DNA of 64,000 nt from Promethearchaeota archaeon. GTDB lineage: Archaea > Asgardarchaeota > Lokiarchaeia > Sigyniarchaeales > SOKP01. The stretch lies in contig RDOA01000014.1 of the NCBI GenBank assembly GCA_011364925.1, positions 1-64,000 of the forward strand. Reading direction: 5' to 3'. The notes under the pieces are model-generated. The model was not told where the DNA came from, ran no database searches, and worked only from the letters and a program-made list of their open reading frames with translations. The position numbers were made by a program, and so were the translations under genes. Shown here piece after piece: positions 47,967 to 56,802 of this stretch (position 1 is the stretch's first letter; the number at the start of each line of letters is the position of its first letter).

Positions 47967-48968
47967 ATGAGAGCGTTATTATTTCCCGAACCATGGGTTG
48001 TGAAAATAATTAATATAGAAATCCCAAAACCAAAACCCAACGAGATTTTGGCTCAAATGATATCGGTTGGCATCTGTGGTAGTGATGTAGGAATTTTTGA
48101 GGGTGAACATTGGATAGTTGCTAACGAACCAGGAGGACATGGACACGAAACGGGTGCAATTGCGGTTGAAGTGGGAAGTGAAGTAGAGGGAATATCTATA
48201 GGAGATCATTTAGCCCGGATGGGACAAGGATATGCAGAGTATTCCACTCATGTAAATGTGATTGGACATGGTAAGGATGAATTCATTGGGGCTTTACCTA
48301 TTGTGAGAAATGATCTCTCCATGGACGAAATCTCTTTTGCAGACGCTGTAGGTTGCGCGATTAATTGTTATGAAAGAGCTGAATTTGAGAGAATAGAAGG
48401 CGAGAAGAAGGCTATTGTTCTAGGTCTTGGACCCATAGGACTTATTCTTACTCAAATTTTGCTAAAAAATGGGATTGAAGTTGCAACATCCGAACCATAT
48501 CATCATAAAAGAGATCTGGCAGAAAAATGGGGTGCTAAAGTATTTAATCCTAATGATTTTAGTCGAGTGACTCATGGAAAAGAGACTGTAGCTGATGAGA
48601 TTAAAAAAAGTTTTGGTGAGGCTCAAGCGGTTTTTGAGATGGTGGGTCTTAATGAAACTCTCCTAAATGCTATAGATTTGGTTAAATCTGGATTTCGAGT
48701 AATGGTATTTGGCGCTCAAAAAATGCAACAAGTGCCATATGTTAACTGTAGAAGGAAAGGTGTAGAACTAGTTTATCCCGAAGCAATGGTAAACTCGAAG
48801 ATAGATAAAGATTACTGGAACGATGCTTTAAACTTAATTGCAAGCAAAAAACTTGATTTAAATAGCCTTATTTCAGACAGAATAACCTTAGAACAAGCAG
48901 TTGATGCATTCAAATACTATGATCGGGAAAAATGGATAAAAATAATTGTAGAACCTCAAAAAAAGTAA
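47967..48968 (+). CDS. Zinc-dependent medium-chain dehydrogenase (sorbitol/threonine/glucose dehydrogenase-like)
   Basis: About 333 aa. The GroES-like domain contains ISVGICGSDVGIFEGEHW, with the catalytic-zinc Cys and GHGHETG His-Glu. The Rossmann motif is VLGLGPIGL. The structural-zinc four-Cys lobe is absent. ATG 47967 (MRALLFPEP) is preferred over GTG 47955. It probably oxidises a sugar or polyol released by the adjacent GH38/57-like hydrolase; that link is context only. It ends 23 nt before the convergent MFS gene. Confidence 0.85.
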   Translation: MRALLFPEPWVVKIINIEIPKPKPNEILAQMISVGICGSDVGIFEGEHWIVANEPGGHGHETGAIAVEVGSEVEGISIGDHLARMGQGYAEYSTHVNVIGHGKDEFIGALPIVRNDLSMDEISFADAVGCAINCYERAEFERIEGEKKAIVLGLGPIGLILTQILLKNGIEVATSEPYHHKRDLAEKWGAKVFNPNDFSRVTHGKETVADEIKKSFGEAQAVFEMVGLNETLLNAIDLVKSGFRVMVFGAQKMQQVPYVNCRRKGVELVYPEAMVNSKIDKDYWNDALNLIASKKLDLNSLISDRITLEQAVDAFKYYDREKWIKIIVEPQKK

Positions 48969-48991
48969 ATAAAATTATTATCAATTAATAA

Positions 48992-50266
48992 TTAATACTC
49001 TAACTTTAAAGTCTCCTTTACTTTCATAAATATCGGAATTGAACCGATAAAAAAGAAGGGTCCTAAAAGAAATATCCATTGAATTCCAAATAGAGTTGCT
49101 ACTATCCCTCCTGCGATGGAACCAATAATTTGAGAGGCAGTATTAACTATGTTTAATATTCCTGTAAATTTACCACGCTTTTCTTCAGGTAACAAATCTT
49201 GTGACCAAGCATTAAATGGCGTCATCATCGATAATAATCCTACTAATACAAAAGGTAATCCAATCATAAATAGAATAAAGTTTCCCAAAGCAAACGGCAT
49301 TATAGAAAATCCTATACTAATTAAAATAATTACCAGAGGAATGTATTTTTTTCTACCAAATTGATCTGATAATTTACCTAATGATATCGTCGCTACGAAT
49401 ACAACTGGAAATGCGACGCCTATTCCTAATAAGAGTTGCCATATTTCTAATCCTTGCCGTTGGATGAAGATCATTAGAAAAGGCATTATCGAACCAATCC
49501 CCGATTGGAAAATTACTAATGCTAAAAGAATCTTGAAGAATTCTTTTTGAGATTTCAACTCTTTCAAATTAAAAGTTTGCCTTATTTCATCGAGAAACCT
49601 TTTCTTCTCTGGAAATTCTGAAATCGGTCTTTCTCTTATGAATGTAAAACCTAAAGTACCAACTGACAAAAATACAAATCCTCCAATAAAAAAGATGAAA
49701 ATATGACCCTGTTGACTTATAATTATGTTGTTAATATCCCGAGGATCATTGACCCCAAATATTTGACTTCCGAGCATAAAAAACGCAACACCGACTATTA
49801 AACCTATATAGCTAATTGAGTTTACTATTCCATTTGCCCTACCTCTTTTTTCAACCTCAAATGTATCGGGGATAAGAGATCTTTCAGCAACGAGAAACGC
49901 ATTGGAAGCTATTCCGATAATCACCACATCGATTATTAAACATAGAATATAATTCCCGGAAAAACCAAAAAAGATCATTGCTATACCAGCAATCGTTCCA
50001 CCAAATAATAAATACGGTCTTCTACGCCCAAATCTAGTTCTCGTATTATCACTTATAATACCCCATACAATCATGATTATAAGTCCCATCGCAGCTGATA
50101 AAGAGACCATCAATGAGATGTATAGTTCTGGTAAAAAAAGGACATCATACAAGTACGTATTAAAAAAATTTTGTTCAAAAAAAAAGAAAAGATAATCTCC
50201 CAAATATAGTAAACCAATAAAGAATATCTGTCTTCGAAGAAATTTGCTAAATGTTTTTTCATTCAT
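48992..50266 (-). CDS. MFS transporter, GPH/sugar type
   Basis: A 424-aa protein with about twelve transmembrane segments. IISDNTRTRFGRRRPYLLFG between helices 2 and 3 is the typical MFS/GPH/SLC45-like signature, repeated as KLSDQFGRKKY in the second half. It is convergent with the medium-chain dehydrogenase and divergent from the fourth ITPK-like gene (106 nt between). It likely imports the sugar substrate of the adjacent hydrolase and dehydrogenase, by context. The ATG is clear. Confidence 0.85.
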   Translation of the reverse strand: MNEKTFSKFLRRQIFFIGLLYLGDYLFFFFEQNFFNTYLYDVLFLPELYISLMVSLSAAMGLIIMIVWGIISDNTRTRFGRRRPYLLFGGTIAGIAMIFFGFSGNYILCLIIDVVIIGIASNAFLVAERSLIPDTFEVEKRGRANGIVNSISYIGLIVGVAFFMLGSQIFGVNDPRDINNIIISQQGHIFIFFIGGFVFLSVGTLGFTFIRERPISEFPEKKRFLDEIRQTFNLKELKSQKEFFKILLALVIFQSGIGSIMPFLMIFIQRQGLEIWQLLLGIGVAFPVVFVATISLGKLSDQFGRKKYIPLVIILISIGFSIMPFALGNFILFMIGLPFVLVGLLSMMTPFNAWSQDLLPEEKRGKFTGILNIVNTASQIIGSIAGGIVATLFGIQWIFLLGPFFFIGSIPIFMKVKETLKLEY

Positions 50267-50372
50267 TTTGAAATTCTAACGCTTTAATTATATTTTTAAA
50301 ATGTAAAATGAAAAACAAAGTAAGTATTGAAGGAAAATTTAAGAATATTCTGCGCTTCTTTAAAGTTAATTT

Positions 50373-51266
50373 ATGATAAGAAATGTCGTTTTTTCAGCAA
50401 GGGAGGATCATGATGTAGTGAAAGGCGTGATAAATAGGCTTAAGAAATTACCTAATATTAATTTGCATTTTCATGACCCCACAAAACAGTTTTTTAATCT
50501 TTCTAGAATGCCTAAATCAATTAAAGAAGCTGATTTAATAATTGTTAAGGTGAGAAACGATTGTTCGATCGATTTATTACATTATGCGAAAACAAATCAT
50601 ATTCCTACGCTACATAGTATAGATACAGTGCTTATGTGTAAGAATAAAATATCCCTTGACTATGCTCTTAGAAAAGTGTTATCAACTTATCCTACAATTA
50701 GAAAAAAGTTTTCATTTCCTAACTCTTGGAATAATAACATTACAGATGTTAATGTTTTTAAAAAATGGGCTTCTAATAAACTTCCAATTGTAATTAAAAG
50801 CCATTACCAACACGACAAGTATAATAGATTCAACTTTCTGGTCAGAAAGATTGAAGAGATTGATACATTTTGCGAGAGATATAAACATCTTTTATATTAC
50901 GATGTATACATACAAAAATTTATCGAGTGTGATGGTTTTGAAAGAAAAGTTTATGTGATAGGAGAAAAAGTTTATGGAATCATCCGAGAAAATCCGATTT
51001 ACATATTTTTGCGAGACAAACCTAACCAGATTAATGTAGATGATATTAAAAGAAAGGAATTTAAGATATCTGATGAAATTAGAGAGTTAGCTGAACTTTT
51101 GGCTCATGAGCTTAAACTTAAAATATTCGGTTTCGATTTAGTAAAACCTGTAGATAAGGATCGTTATTATCTAATTGATTTAAACGATTTCCCTGGATTT
51201 AGAGGAATAAAGAATGTAGAAGATCAAATAACTAATTGTTTGCTTGATGTTATTAGCAACTTGTAG
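50373..51266 (+). CDS. ITPK-like ATP-grasp kinase
   Basis: A 297-aa protein and the best ITPK match of the four. IQKFIECDGFERKVYVIGEKV (KVYVIG at 192-197) corresponds to the KVYVVG strand of inositol tetrakisphosphate 1-kinases. IFGFDLVKPVDKDRYYLI ... DFPGFRGI, with Asp 255, Asp 269 and Asn 271, parallels the ITPK end Phe-Asp-Leu-Ile ... Asp-Ile-Asn-x-Phe-Pro-Gly. The N-terminal 100 residues form a Rossmann-like pre-ATP-grasp domain with HSIDTVLMCKNKISLDYAL. Separated by 10 kb from its three relatives, but on the same side of the inositol-phosphate synthase as the sugar genes. RimK-type ligase remains the alternative. Confidence 0.75.
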   Translation: MIRNVVFSAREDHDVVKGVINRLKKLPNINLHFHDPTKQFFNLSRMPKSIKEADLIIVKVRNDCSIDLLHYAKTNHIPTLHSIDTVLMCKNKISLDYALRKVLSTYPTIRKKFSFPNSWNNNITDVNVFKKWASNKLPIVIKSHYQHDKYNRFNFLVRKIEEIDTFCERYKHLLYYDVYIQKFIECDGFERKVYVIGEKVYGIIRENPIYIFLRDKPNQINVDDIKRKEFKISDEIRELAELLAHELKLKIFGFDLVKPVDKDRYYLIDLNDFPGFRGIKNVEDQITNCLLDVISNL

Positions 51267-51269
51267 AGC

Positions 51270-52124
51270 TTATCCCACGATCATAAAAGGTACAATTATT
51301 ATGAATGATATTATTCCATATAAGATACAGAAATAGCTAAAATTAACCTTTTGAGCAACCTTTAATAAAACTTTCATCGAGAGGTATCCTACTATGAAAC
51401 TAATTATAGTAATAGTTAGTATTGTAATTATATCAAGGGTACCAAAGACAGAACCTTCTCCAAATAATATGTCAACTCCAATAGAAGCGATTACAACGGG
51501 AACAGACATGAGAAAACTCAATTTCAAGCTTTGATTTTGTTCATATTTCTCGAATAAAATTGTAGACACAGTGAAACCAGAGCGCGAAATTCCTGGGAGT
51601 ATGGCAATCCCTTGGATCAGTCCACTTATACTCGAATCCTTTATAATTTCTTTAGATGACGTTGTATCAACAGTCTTTTTACCAAATGTTCGCTTAAAAA
51701 TCAATAGCGCAATTCCGGTTACAATTAACAAACCAGAAATCACCAAAGTTAATACGTCGCCATTAGTTGCATTAAAACCTTCTATTATGACAACTTTAAA
51801 CAAAAAATACAGTGGTATCGCAGTTATTGCGGTTCCAAGCGTAGCAAAAATTAACCAATTTCTTTTCTTAATATCGCTTTCGTTAACTTCAAACTTTTTT
51901 GGAATAAAAGATTTAATGATTTGAATATAATCTTTTCTTAATTTGATCAAAACAGCTAATGAAGTCCCTAAATGAACCCAAATACTTAAACTAAAAGCTT
52001 CATTAGGAGGGATTCCAAATAAGCTTGTTGAAACAATCATAACCTGCCCTGAGGAAGATATTGGCAGCCACTCAAATAATCCTTGTAATATTGCTATAAT
52101 TATATATTCAATCAATTTTATCAC
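51270..52124 (-). CDS. uppP: Undecaprenyl/polyprenyl-diphosphate phosphatase
   Basis: A 284-aa membrane phosphatase of the BacA type with about eight transmembrane segments. Active-site motif 1 is LPISSSGQVMI with the preceding GLFEWLP, and motif 2 is LPGISRSGFTVS with the key Arg. Recycles polyprenyl diphosphate to the monophosphate lipid carrier used for N-glycosylation and other glycan export. It starts with GTG and overlaps the stop of the upstream phosphatase gene by 4 nt, so translation is probably coupled. Its end is 3 nt from the ITPK-like gene on the opposite strand. Confidence 0.9.
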   Translation of the reverse strand: MIKLIEYIIIAILQGLFEWLPISSSGQVMIVSTSLFGIPPNEAFSLSIWVHLGTSLAVLIKLRKDYIQIIKSFIPKKFEVNESDIKKRNWLIFATLGTAITAIPLYFLFKVVIIEGFNATNGDVLTLVISGLLIVTGIALLIFKRTFGKKTVDTTSSKEIIKDSSISGLIQGIAILPGISRSGFTVSTILFEKYEQNQSLKLSFLMSVPVVIASIGVDILFGEGSVFGTLDIITILTITIISFIVGYLSMKVLLKVAQKVNFSYFCILYGIISFIIIVPFMIVG

Positions 52125-52591
52125 TCAAATCTTTTAAGTCCCTTTTCTATACAATATTTTATTTCATTACGTGTTTTACGGAAACCATCAAACCCTTTCA
52201 TTGACGGGTCTTCAATATCTCCGCTTTCTCCAGCAAATTCTCTTAAAGTAAAAACCTTAATATGGTTTAAAGTAATGTACCTTAGGACTTCTTTTTTGTG
52301 GTCTTCAGTAAGGGTAAGAATTAAATCCGCTTTCTTAATTAATTCCGGTCTTTTTTTAAGGTCAATTGAAACTGAATCGTTGGGCAAATTTATATCAACT
52401 TCGTTCATAACTAACTTAGCATCTTGAGATATAAGCATACCATCTCTGGCATTCGAAGCTATTCCTCCAGAAGTAACCTCAACATTCATTTTATTTTTTT
52501 TAAAGTAATCCTTTAAAAAACCAACAGTCATTGGGCTTCTTGCAGTGTTAACACTACAAACAACTAAAATGTTTGTATAAGGAAAACTCAT
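52121..52591 (-). CDS. Low-molecular-weight protein tyrosine phosphatase family protein
   Basis: About 156 aa. The P-loop CSVNTARS (C-x5-R, Cys 12 and Arg 18 from ATG 52591) and the C-terminal general-acid segment EDPSMKGF are present. The second P-loop Cys of typical LMW-PTPs is replaced (T-A before Arg). Could dephosphorylate Tyr/Arg phosphoproteins or act as an arsenate reductase. ATG 52591 fits the usual start (PYTNILVVCS); the longer frame to 52642 adds a hydrophobic leader. It overlaps uppP by 4 nt, so a role linked to lipid-carrier or glycan control is conceivable. Confidence 0.82.
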   Translation of the reverse strand: MSFPYTNILVVCSVNTARSPMTVGFLKDYFKKNKMNVEVTSGGIASNARDGMLISQDAKLVMNEVDINLPNDSVSIDLKKRPELIKKADLILTLTEDHKKEVLRYITLNHIKVFTLREFAGESGDIEDPSMKGFDGFRKTRNEIKYCIEKGLKRFE

Positions 52592-52674
52592 TAATATAGT
52601 GATAAATATTTTTTCTAAAATATTTATTATGGATTTAGCCATAAAATTTGAAAGGACATTAATGTTTCCTTATG

Positions 52675-53349
52675 CTACAGAAGATTATCTTTTGTGGCAA
52701 ATTTAACACCCTTTTCTCTCAAGTCCTGTAGAGATTTGGAGATGTTTCCCGGTGGCAAGTCAATTCCTCTCGTTAAATTAACTAAAAAATACACTTCAAA
52801 TCCAAAATTGATCCCATCTAAGGCCGTAAAGTAGCAACAGTAGTCTAAAGCCAACCCGCAAATAAAAATTCGCTCTATTTTCAGAGATCTCAATAATCCC
52901 GCTAAACCAGTTTCAGATTTCTTATCGTTCTCAATGAAGCCCGAATAACTATCAACTTTAGGATTATAACCTTTGCGAATTATAGCATGTGCTAAATCTA
53001 CTTTTAATTTACTATGAAAATTTGCGCCTTCAGAACCTTGAACACAATGATCTGGCCATAATACAGGTCCTATGCCTTCGGATTGAAAAGTATCACCTGG
53101 TTCTTTGCCAGGGTGAGCGCTAGCAAAGGACATGTGATCTTTTGGATGCCAATCCTGTGTTAGGACAATCAATCCGTTATTCTTATTGAAGATCTCTGCA
53201 ATTCTGTTCACATTATCAATAATCTGATCTCCTTCTTTGACAGGTAAAGCACCCCCCGGCATAAAGTCGTTTTGCATGTCAACGATAAGCAGTGCGTCCT
53301 TATTGCTTAAAATGATATTTTTTTGAAATTGCATGTTCTCAATATTCAT
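52675..53349 (-). CDS. pncA: Nicotinamidase / isochorismatase-family hydrolase
   Basis: A 224-aa cysteine hydrolase. The catalytic Asp is in IVDMQNDFMPGGALPV, metal ligands are in TQDWHPKDHMSF, WPDHCVQGSEG matches the nicotinamidase-specific loop, and the nucleophile Cys lies in GLALDYCC. Deamidates nicotinamide to nicotinate in NAD salvage. It precedes the LMW phosphatase and uppP on the same strand with a short gap, so the three may form one operon, although no functional link is evident. The ATG is clear. Confidence 0.92.
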   Translation of the reverse strand: MNIENMQFQKNIILSNKDALLIVDMQNDFMPGGALPVKEGDQIIDNVNRIAEIFNKNNGLIVLTQDWHPKDHMSFASAHPGKEPGDTFQSEGIGPVLWPDHCVQGSEGANFHSKLKVDLAHAIIRKGYNPKVDSYSGFIENDKKSETGLAGLLRSLKIERIFICGLALDYCCYFTALDGINFGFEVYFLVNLTRGIDLPPGNISKSLQDLREKGVKFATKDNLL

Positions 53350-53409
53350 ACCATCTTATAAAATAACAAGAAAGATAAATTTTTATCAAACTAATTAAAA
53401 ATATCCTTT

Positions 53410-56400
53410 TTAAGATAATGCATCCTTCTTATTTTTAGGGAGTTTAATAAAGAATGTGGATCCTTTGTTTCTTCCTTCAGATTCAACCCAAATATGACCT
53501 TCGTGCAAATCAACTATTTCCTTTGAAATATACAAGCCCAATCCTGATCCTTCAATGTCAACATCCATTTTCTGACCGTATCGCTCTATTTTTCCGAACT
53601 TAGTAAACAACTTTTCCATTTCTTGTTCTATCAGACCTATTCCCGTGTCTTTAATTGAGAAATAAACACTATTTCCTCTTTCCTCAAGCTTTATTTTGAT
53701 AATTCCTAATTTAGGCGTGTTTTTAATAGCATTTGATAATAAATTCGTAACCACTTGTTCGATTCTCATTTTATCAATTTCGAGGTTTATCACATCGGGT
53801 AAATTTAATTCTACAATTATATTTCGCTTAGTTGCTAAGTAGCGATTGTCGTTTACGCAATTTCTTATGATTTCAGAAACATTCACGTTTTGAAGGTTCA
53901 GTTTTAGTTTATCTGACTCGATTCTAGAAGCATCAAGTAAATTTTCAATTAATAATTTTAATCGTTTCCCGCCACGATTAATTAATTCGATAAATTCTAT
54001 CGCATCTGAGCAAGTTTGGTCTTTATAAAGTTCCAATAGTATTTGTGTTCCACCAAAAATGGAAGTGATGGGTGTTTTTAATTCGTGAGACACTCTTGAA
54101 ATTAATTCAGATTTCATCATATTTAATTCGAGAAGTCTCTTGTTCTCTTCTATTATGAGGTTTTCTGCCTTTTTTTTATCAGTAATATCTTGTGCTATTG
54201 ACTCAACAATTATCTCGTTATTTAATTTAATCATTGAATTTTGAAAGAATATCCATGCCGTACTTCCATTTTTTTTTTTGATCTGAAGTTCTATAGGTTT
54301 TGGTTTTTCTCCTTTAATAAGCTTCTTATACATATTTTTTATTAAGGATACTTGTTCTGTATTCACGATATTAAATTCAAGATAGTTCCTTCCTAACATC
54401 TCATTCTTGCTATAGCCTAAAATTCTCTCAGCTGATGTATTCATATCTAAAATTAGACCATTTTTATTTGTTAAAAAGACACCATTAGGCGAGTTTTCGT
54501 ACAAATTTCGATATTTTTCTTCAGATTCCATTAATGCTAGCTCTGTTTGTCTTCTCTCAGTGATATTTCGAGATATAAATAAATACTTTTGATTCCCCTT
54601 ATCATCAGAAAACATCTTTGCTTTTACTTCAAACCATAAATAATGCCCATTTTTATGTCGTATTCTTGATATGTGAATTCCTTCCTTATTTTTGAACAAG
54701 TCAAGCATGTATCTTCTTATTTTTCGGTAATCTTCGGGATGGTTCAACTTAATATCGTACTCTCCAATTAAATCCTCACTTGTATACCCTAGTACTTGTT
54801 GATGCGTTCTTTCGTTAAAATATTCTACTTTGAAGTCTTTTGAGAGTACTCTTATCAAATCGTTTGAATTTTCGGTGATTAATCGATAATTTTGCTCTGA
54901 TTCTTTTAAAGCTTTTTCAGCTTTTATTCTATCACTGACATCACGGGAAATAAATAAATATTTTTTATTACCTTGTTCATCGGTAAACACTTTTGCTTTA
55001 TTCTCAAACCACACATAATAACCATTCTTATGCTTTATCCTAGTATTATGAATATTTTCTCCATCCTTGAATAATTTGAGCATAAATCGACGGACTTTAT
55101 TGTAATCATCTGGGTGGTTTAGAATTAAAGAATTTAGCCCTAAAATTTCATCTTTTGAATAACCCAATAAGTTTTTGACAGCAACTTCGTTTACATATTC
55201 AACTTCAAAATTGCTATTTAAGACTCTTATCAAATCATTTGAGTTTTCAGTTATAAGCCGATAATTTTGTTCTGATTCTTTTAATCTTTGTTCTGTGGTT
55301 TTTCTAGCAGTAATGTCCTTAAGAGTAGAAATAAATCCTATAACCTTTCCATTGTCATCGTAATAATTTTTAGAGGAACTTGAACACCAGATGTAATCTC
55401 CAATTTTAGGTAAAATTCTGAATTCTACAGGTTTTTCGGAAAAAGATTTTTCTTTAAGCACAGTTTTAAAGTAAGAGATCAATAAATCAACATCATCTTT
55501 ATGGATATAGCGAAAAAATCTGCTATTCTTGTTGATTTTTCGGCCCTTTAACATCTTAGAAAGTTGAGGAGATATATAGAGCAATTTCCCTTCAAAATCG
55601 ATTATGACAATCGCATCCTTAGTGTTTTCGATGATATTTCGAAATTCCTTTTCGGATTTCTTCAATCTAATTTCAGATATTTTTTTTTCAGTGATATCTT
55701 TTAGAATAGTTACTACTTGGACGACTCTTCCTTCTACAAAAATAGGGATCTTTCTTGTTTCTGTGTAGATCTCTTTATCATCTAGATATGTGAGTTCTTC
55801 ACTTAATCGCTTATTCCCTGTCTCAAAAACTTCTTGATATTCTTTGATAACTTTATCTGGTAAAAAAGGAAAGACTTTTGATACTTTTCTGCCTATAATG
55901 TTACTGTTGATATTAAATCTAACTATCCAATCAGTTAAAGCTGTATTTGTAAGAATAATTCTTAAATCTCTATCAATAACATGAATTGGGTCTCCCATCG
56001 ATTCAATGATAGTTTGGTATTGATATTCTGAATCTTTTAATCTCGTTTCTGTGATCTTTTTCTCAGTAATATCTCTGACTACTGCTATCAATTTTGTTTT
56101 ACCATTACGCTTGATGCTTCCTGCTTTAGCTGCGACATGAATATAACTACCATTTTTATGTTTTGCTCTATATTCATATGTTATATGCTTTTTATCTTCA
56201 ATTGCGGTTCTCATTGTGTTTATTACAGTTAATAAATCATCAGGATGAACGAATCGAAGAGCCTTTCTTCCGATAACTTCATGTGGCTTATAACCAAACA
56301 TATTATAACTCTGAGGACTCACATATGTAAAATTGCCGTTTAAATCAATCTCTACAATCGTATCCAAAATATCATTTATAATAGTATGGTTTATATCGTC

Positions 56401-56454
56401 AGGTACCTCAAGTGGTTTTTGTTCGCTTTTATCGTCTGAAATCAATCTCAACAA
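53410..56454 (-). CDS. Multi-PAS sensor histidine kinase
   Basis: A 1014-aa soluble kinase without transmembrane segments. Six PAS/PAC units are at about 24-132, 140-255, 267-380, 394-505, 517-628 and 642-758. HisKA follows with phospho-acceptor His 790 (SHELKTPIT), then HATPase_c with N-box NLLSNAIKNTP, G1 DTGIGL and G2 GSGLGLYIS. PAS 4 and PAS 5 share the segment ESEQNYRLITENSNDLIRVL and most of the following sequence, a recent tandem duplication. No response regulator is adjacent, so it is an orphan kinase, common in archaea. It starts at TTG 56454. Signal unknown; PAS of this type can sense redox state or small ligands. Confidence 0.93.
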   Translation of the reverse strand: MLRLISDDKSEQKPLEVPDDINHTIINDILDTIVEIDLNGNFTYVSPQSYNMFGYKPHEVIGRKALRFVHPDDLLTVINTMRTAIEDKKHITYEYRAKHKNGSYIHVAAKAGSIKRNGKTKLIAVVRDITEKKITETRLKDSEYQYQTIIESMGDPIHVIDRDLRIILTNTALTDWIVRFNINSNIIGRKVSKVFPFLPDKVIKEYQEVFETGNKRLSEELTYLDDKEIYTETRKIPIFVEGRVVQVVTILKDITEKKISEIRLKKSEKEFRNIIENTKDAIVIIDFEGKLLYISPQLSKMLKGRKINKNSRFFRYIHKDDVDLLISYFKTVLKEKSFSEKPVEFRILPKIGDYIWCSSSSKNYYDDNGKVIGFISTLKDITARKTTEQRLKESEQNYRLITENSNDLIRVLNSNFEVEYVNEVAVKNLLGYSKDEILGLNSLILNHPDDYNKVRRFMLKLFKDGENIHNTRIKHKNGYYVWFENKAKVFTDEQGNKKYLFISRDVSDRIKAEKALKESEQNYRLITENSNDLIRVLSKDFKVEYFNERTHQQVLGYTSEDLIGEYDIKLNHPEDYRKIRRYMLDLFKNKEGIHISRIRHKNGHYLWFEVKAKMFSDDKGNQKYLFISRNITERRQTELALMESEEKYRNLYENSPNGVFLTNKNGLILDMNTSAERILGYSKNEMLGRNYLEFNIVNTEQVSLIKNMYKKLIKGEKPKPIELQIKKKNGSTAWIFFQNSMIKLNNEIIVESIAQDITDKKKAENLIIEENKRLLELNMMKSELISRVSHELKTPITSIFGGTQILLELYKDQTCSDAIEFIELINRGGKRLKLLIENLLDASRIESDKLKLNLQNVNVSEIIRNCVNDNRYLATKRNIIVELNLPDVINLEIDKMRIEQVVTNLLSNAIKNTPKLGIIKIKLEERGNSVYFSIKDTGIGLIEQEMEKLFTKFGKIERYGQKMDVDIEGSGLGLYISKEIVDLHEGHIWVESEGRNKGSTFFIKLPKNKKDALS

Positions 56455-56716
56455 TCCCTGTTATTATTTGCTAAGAATACAATAAATTGCATCTTTAAAA
56501 GCAAATCTATAATCGAGGAAAATTAAACTAGTTATCCTTACGAAATACTAATTTTCCTCTTTAATTGTAGATATAGTAATAAACGATTATAACAATTTTC
56601 AAAAAAGTGATTTGTTCGTTAATTTGATACGAAAATTAATTCATTAAAATTTCACTGACATTTTAAAAAAAATTTATTTGCGAATCGTCATTAATAATTA
56701 GTACTTTTCAATTTTT

Positions 56717-56787
56717 GCGCTTGTAGTATAGTGGTAATATGCTGGCTTCCCAAGCCAGCGTCCCGGGTTCAATTCCCGGCAAGCGCA
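56717..56787 (+). tRNA. tRNA-Gly(CCC)
   Basis: A complete 71-nt cloverleaf: acceptor GCGCTTG/CAAGCGC, D-arm TAGTATAGTGGTAATATG, anticodon stem GCTGGC/GCCAGC around TTCCCAA (anticodon CCC), T-arm CCGGGTTCAATTCCCGG, discriminator A. No intron and no encoded CCA. A weak TATA-like run (AAATTTATTTG, about 56668-56678) lies some 40 nt upstream. It lies between the divergently placed histidine kinase and EF-2 paralog genes. Confidence 0.97.
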
Positions 56788-56802
56788 TTTTATAATTCGT
56801 TT

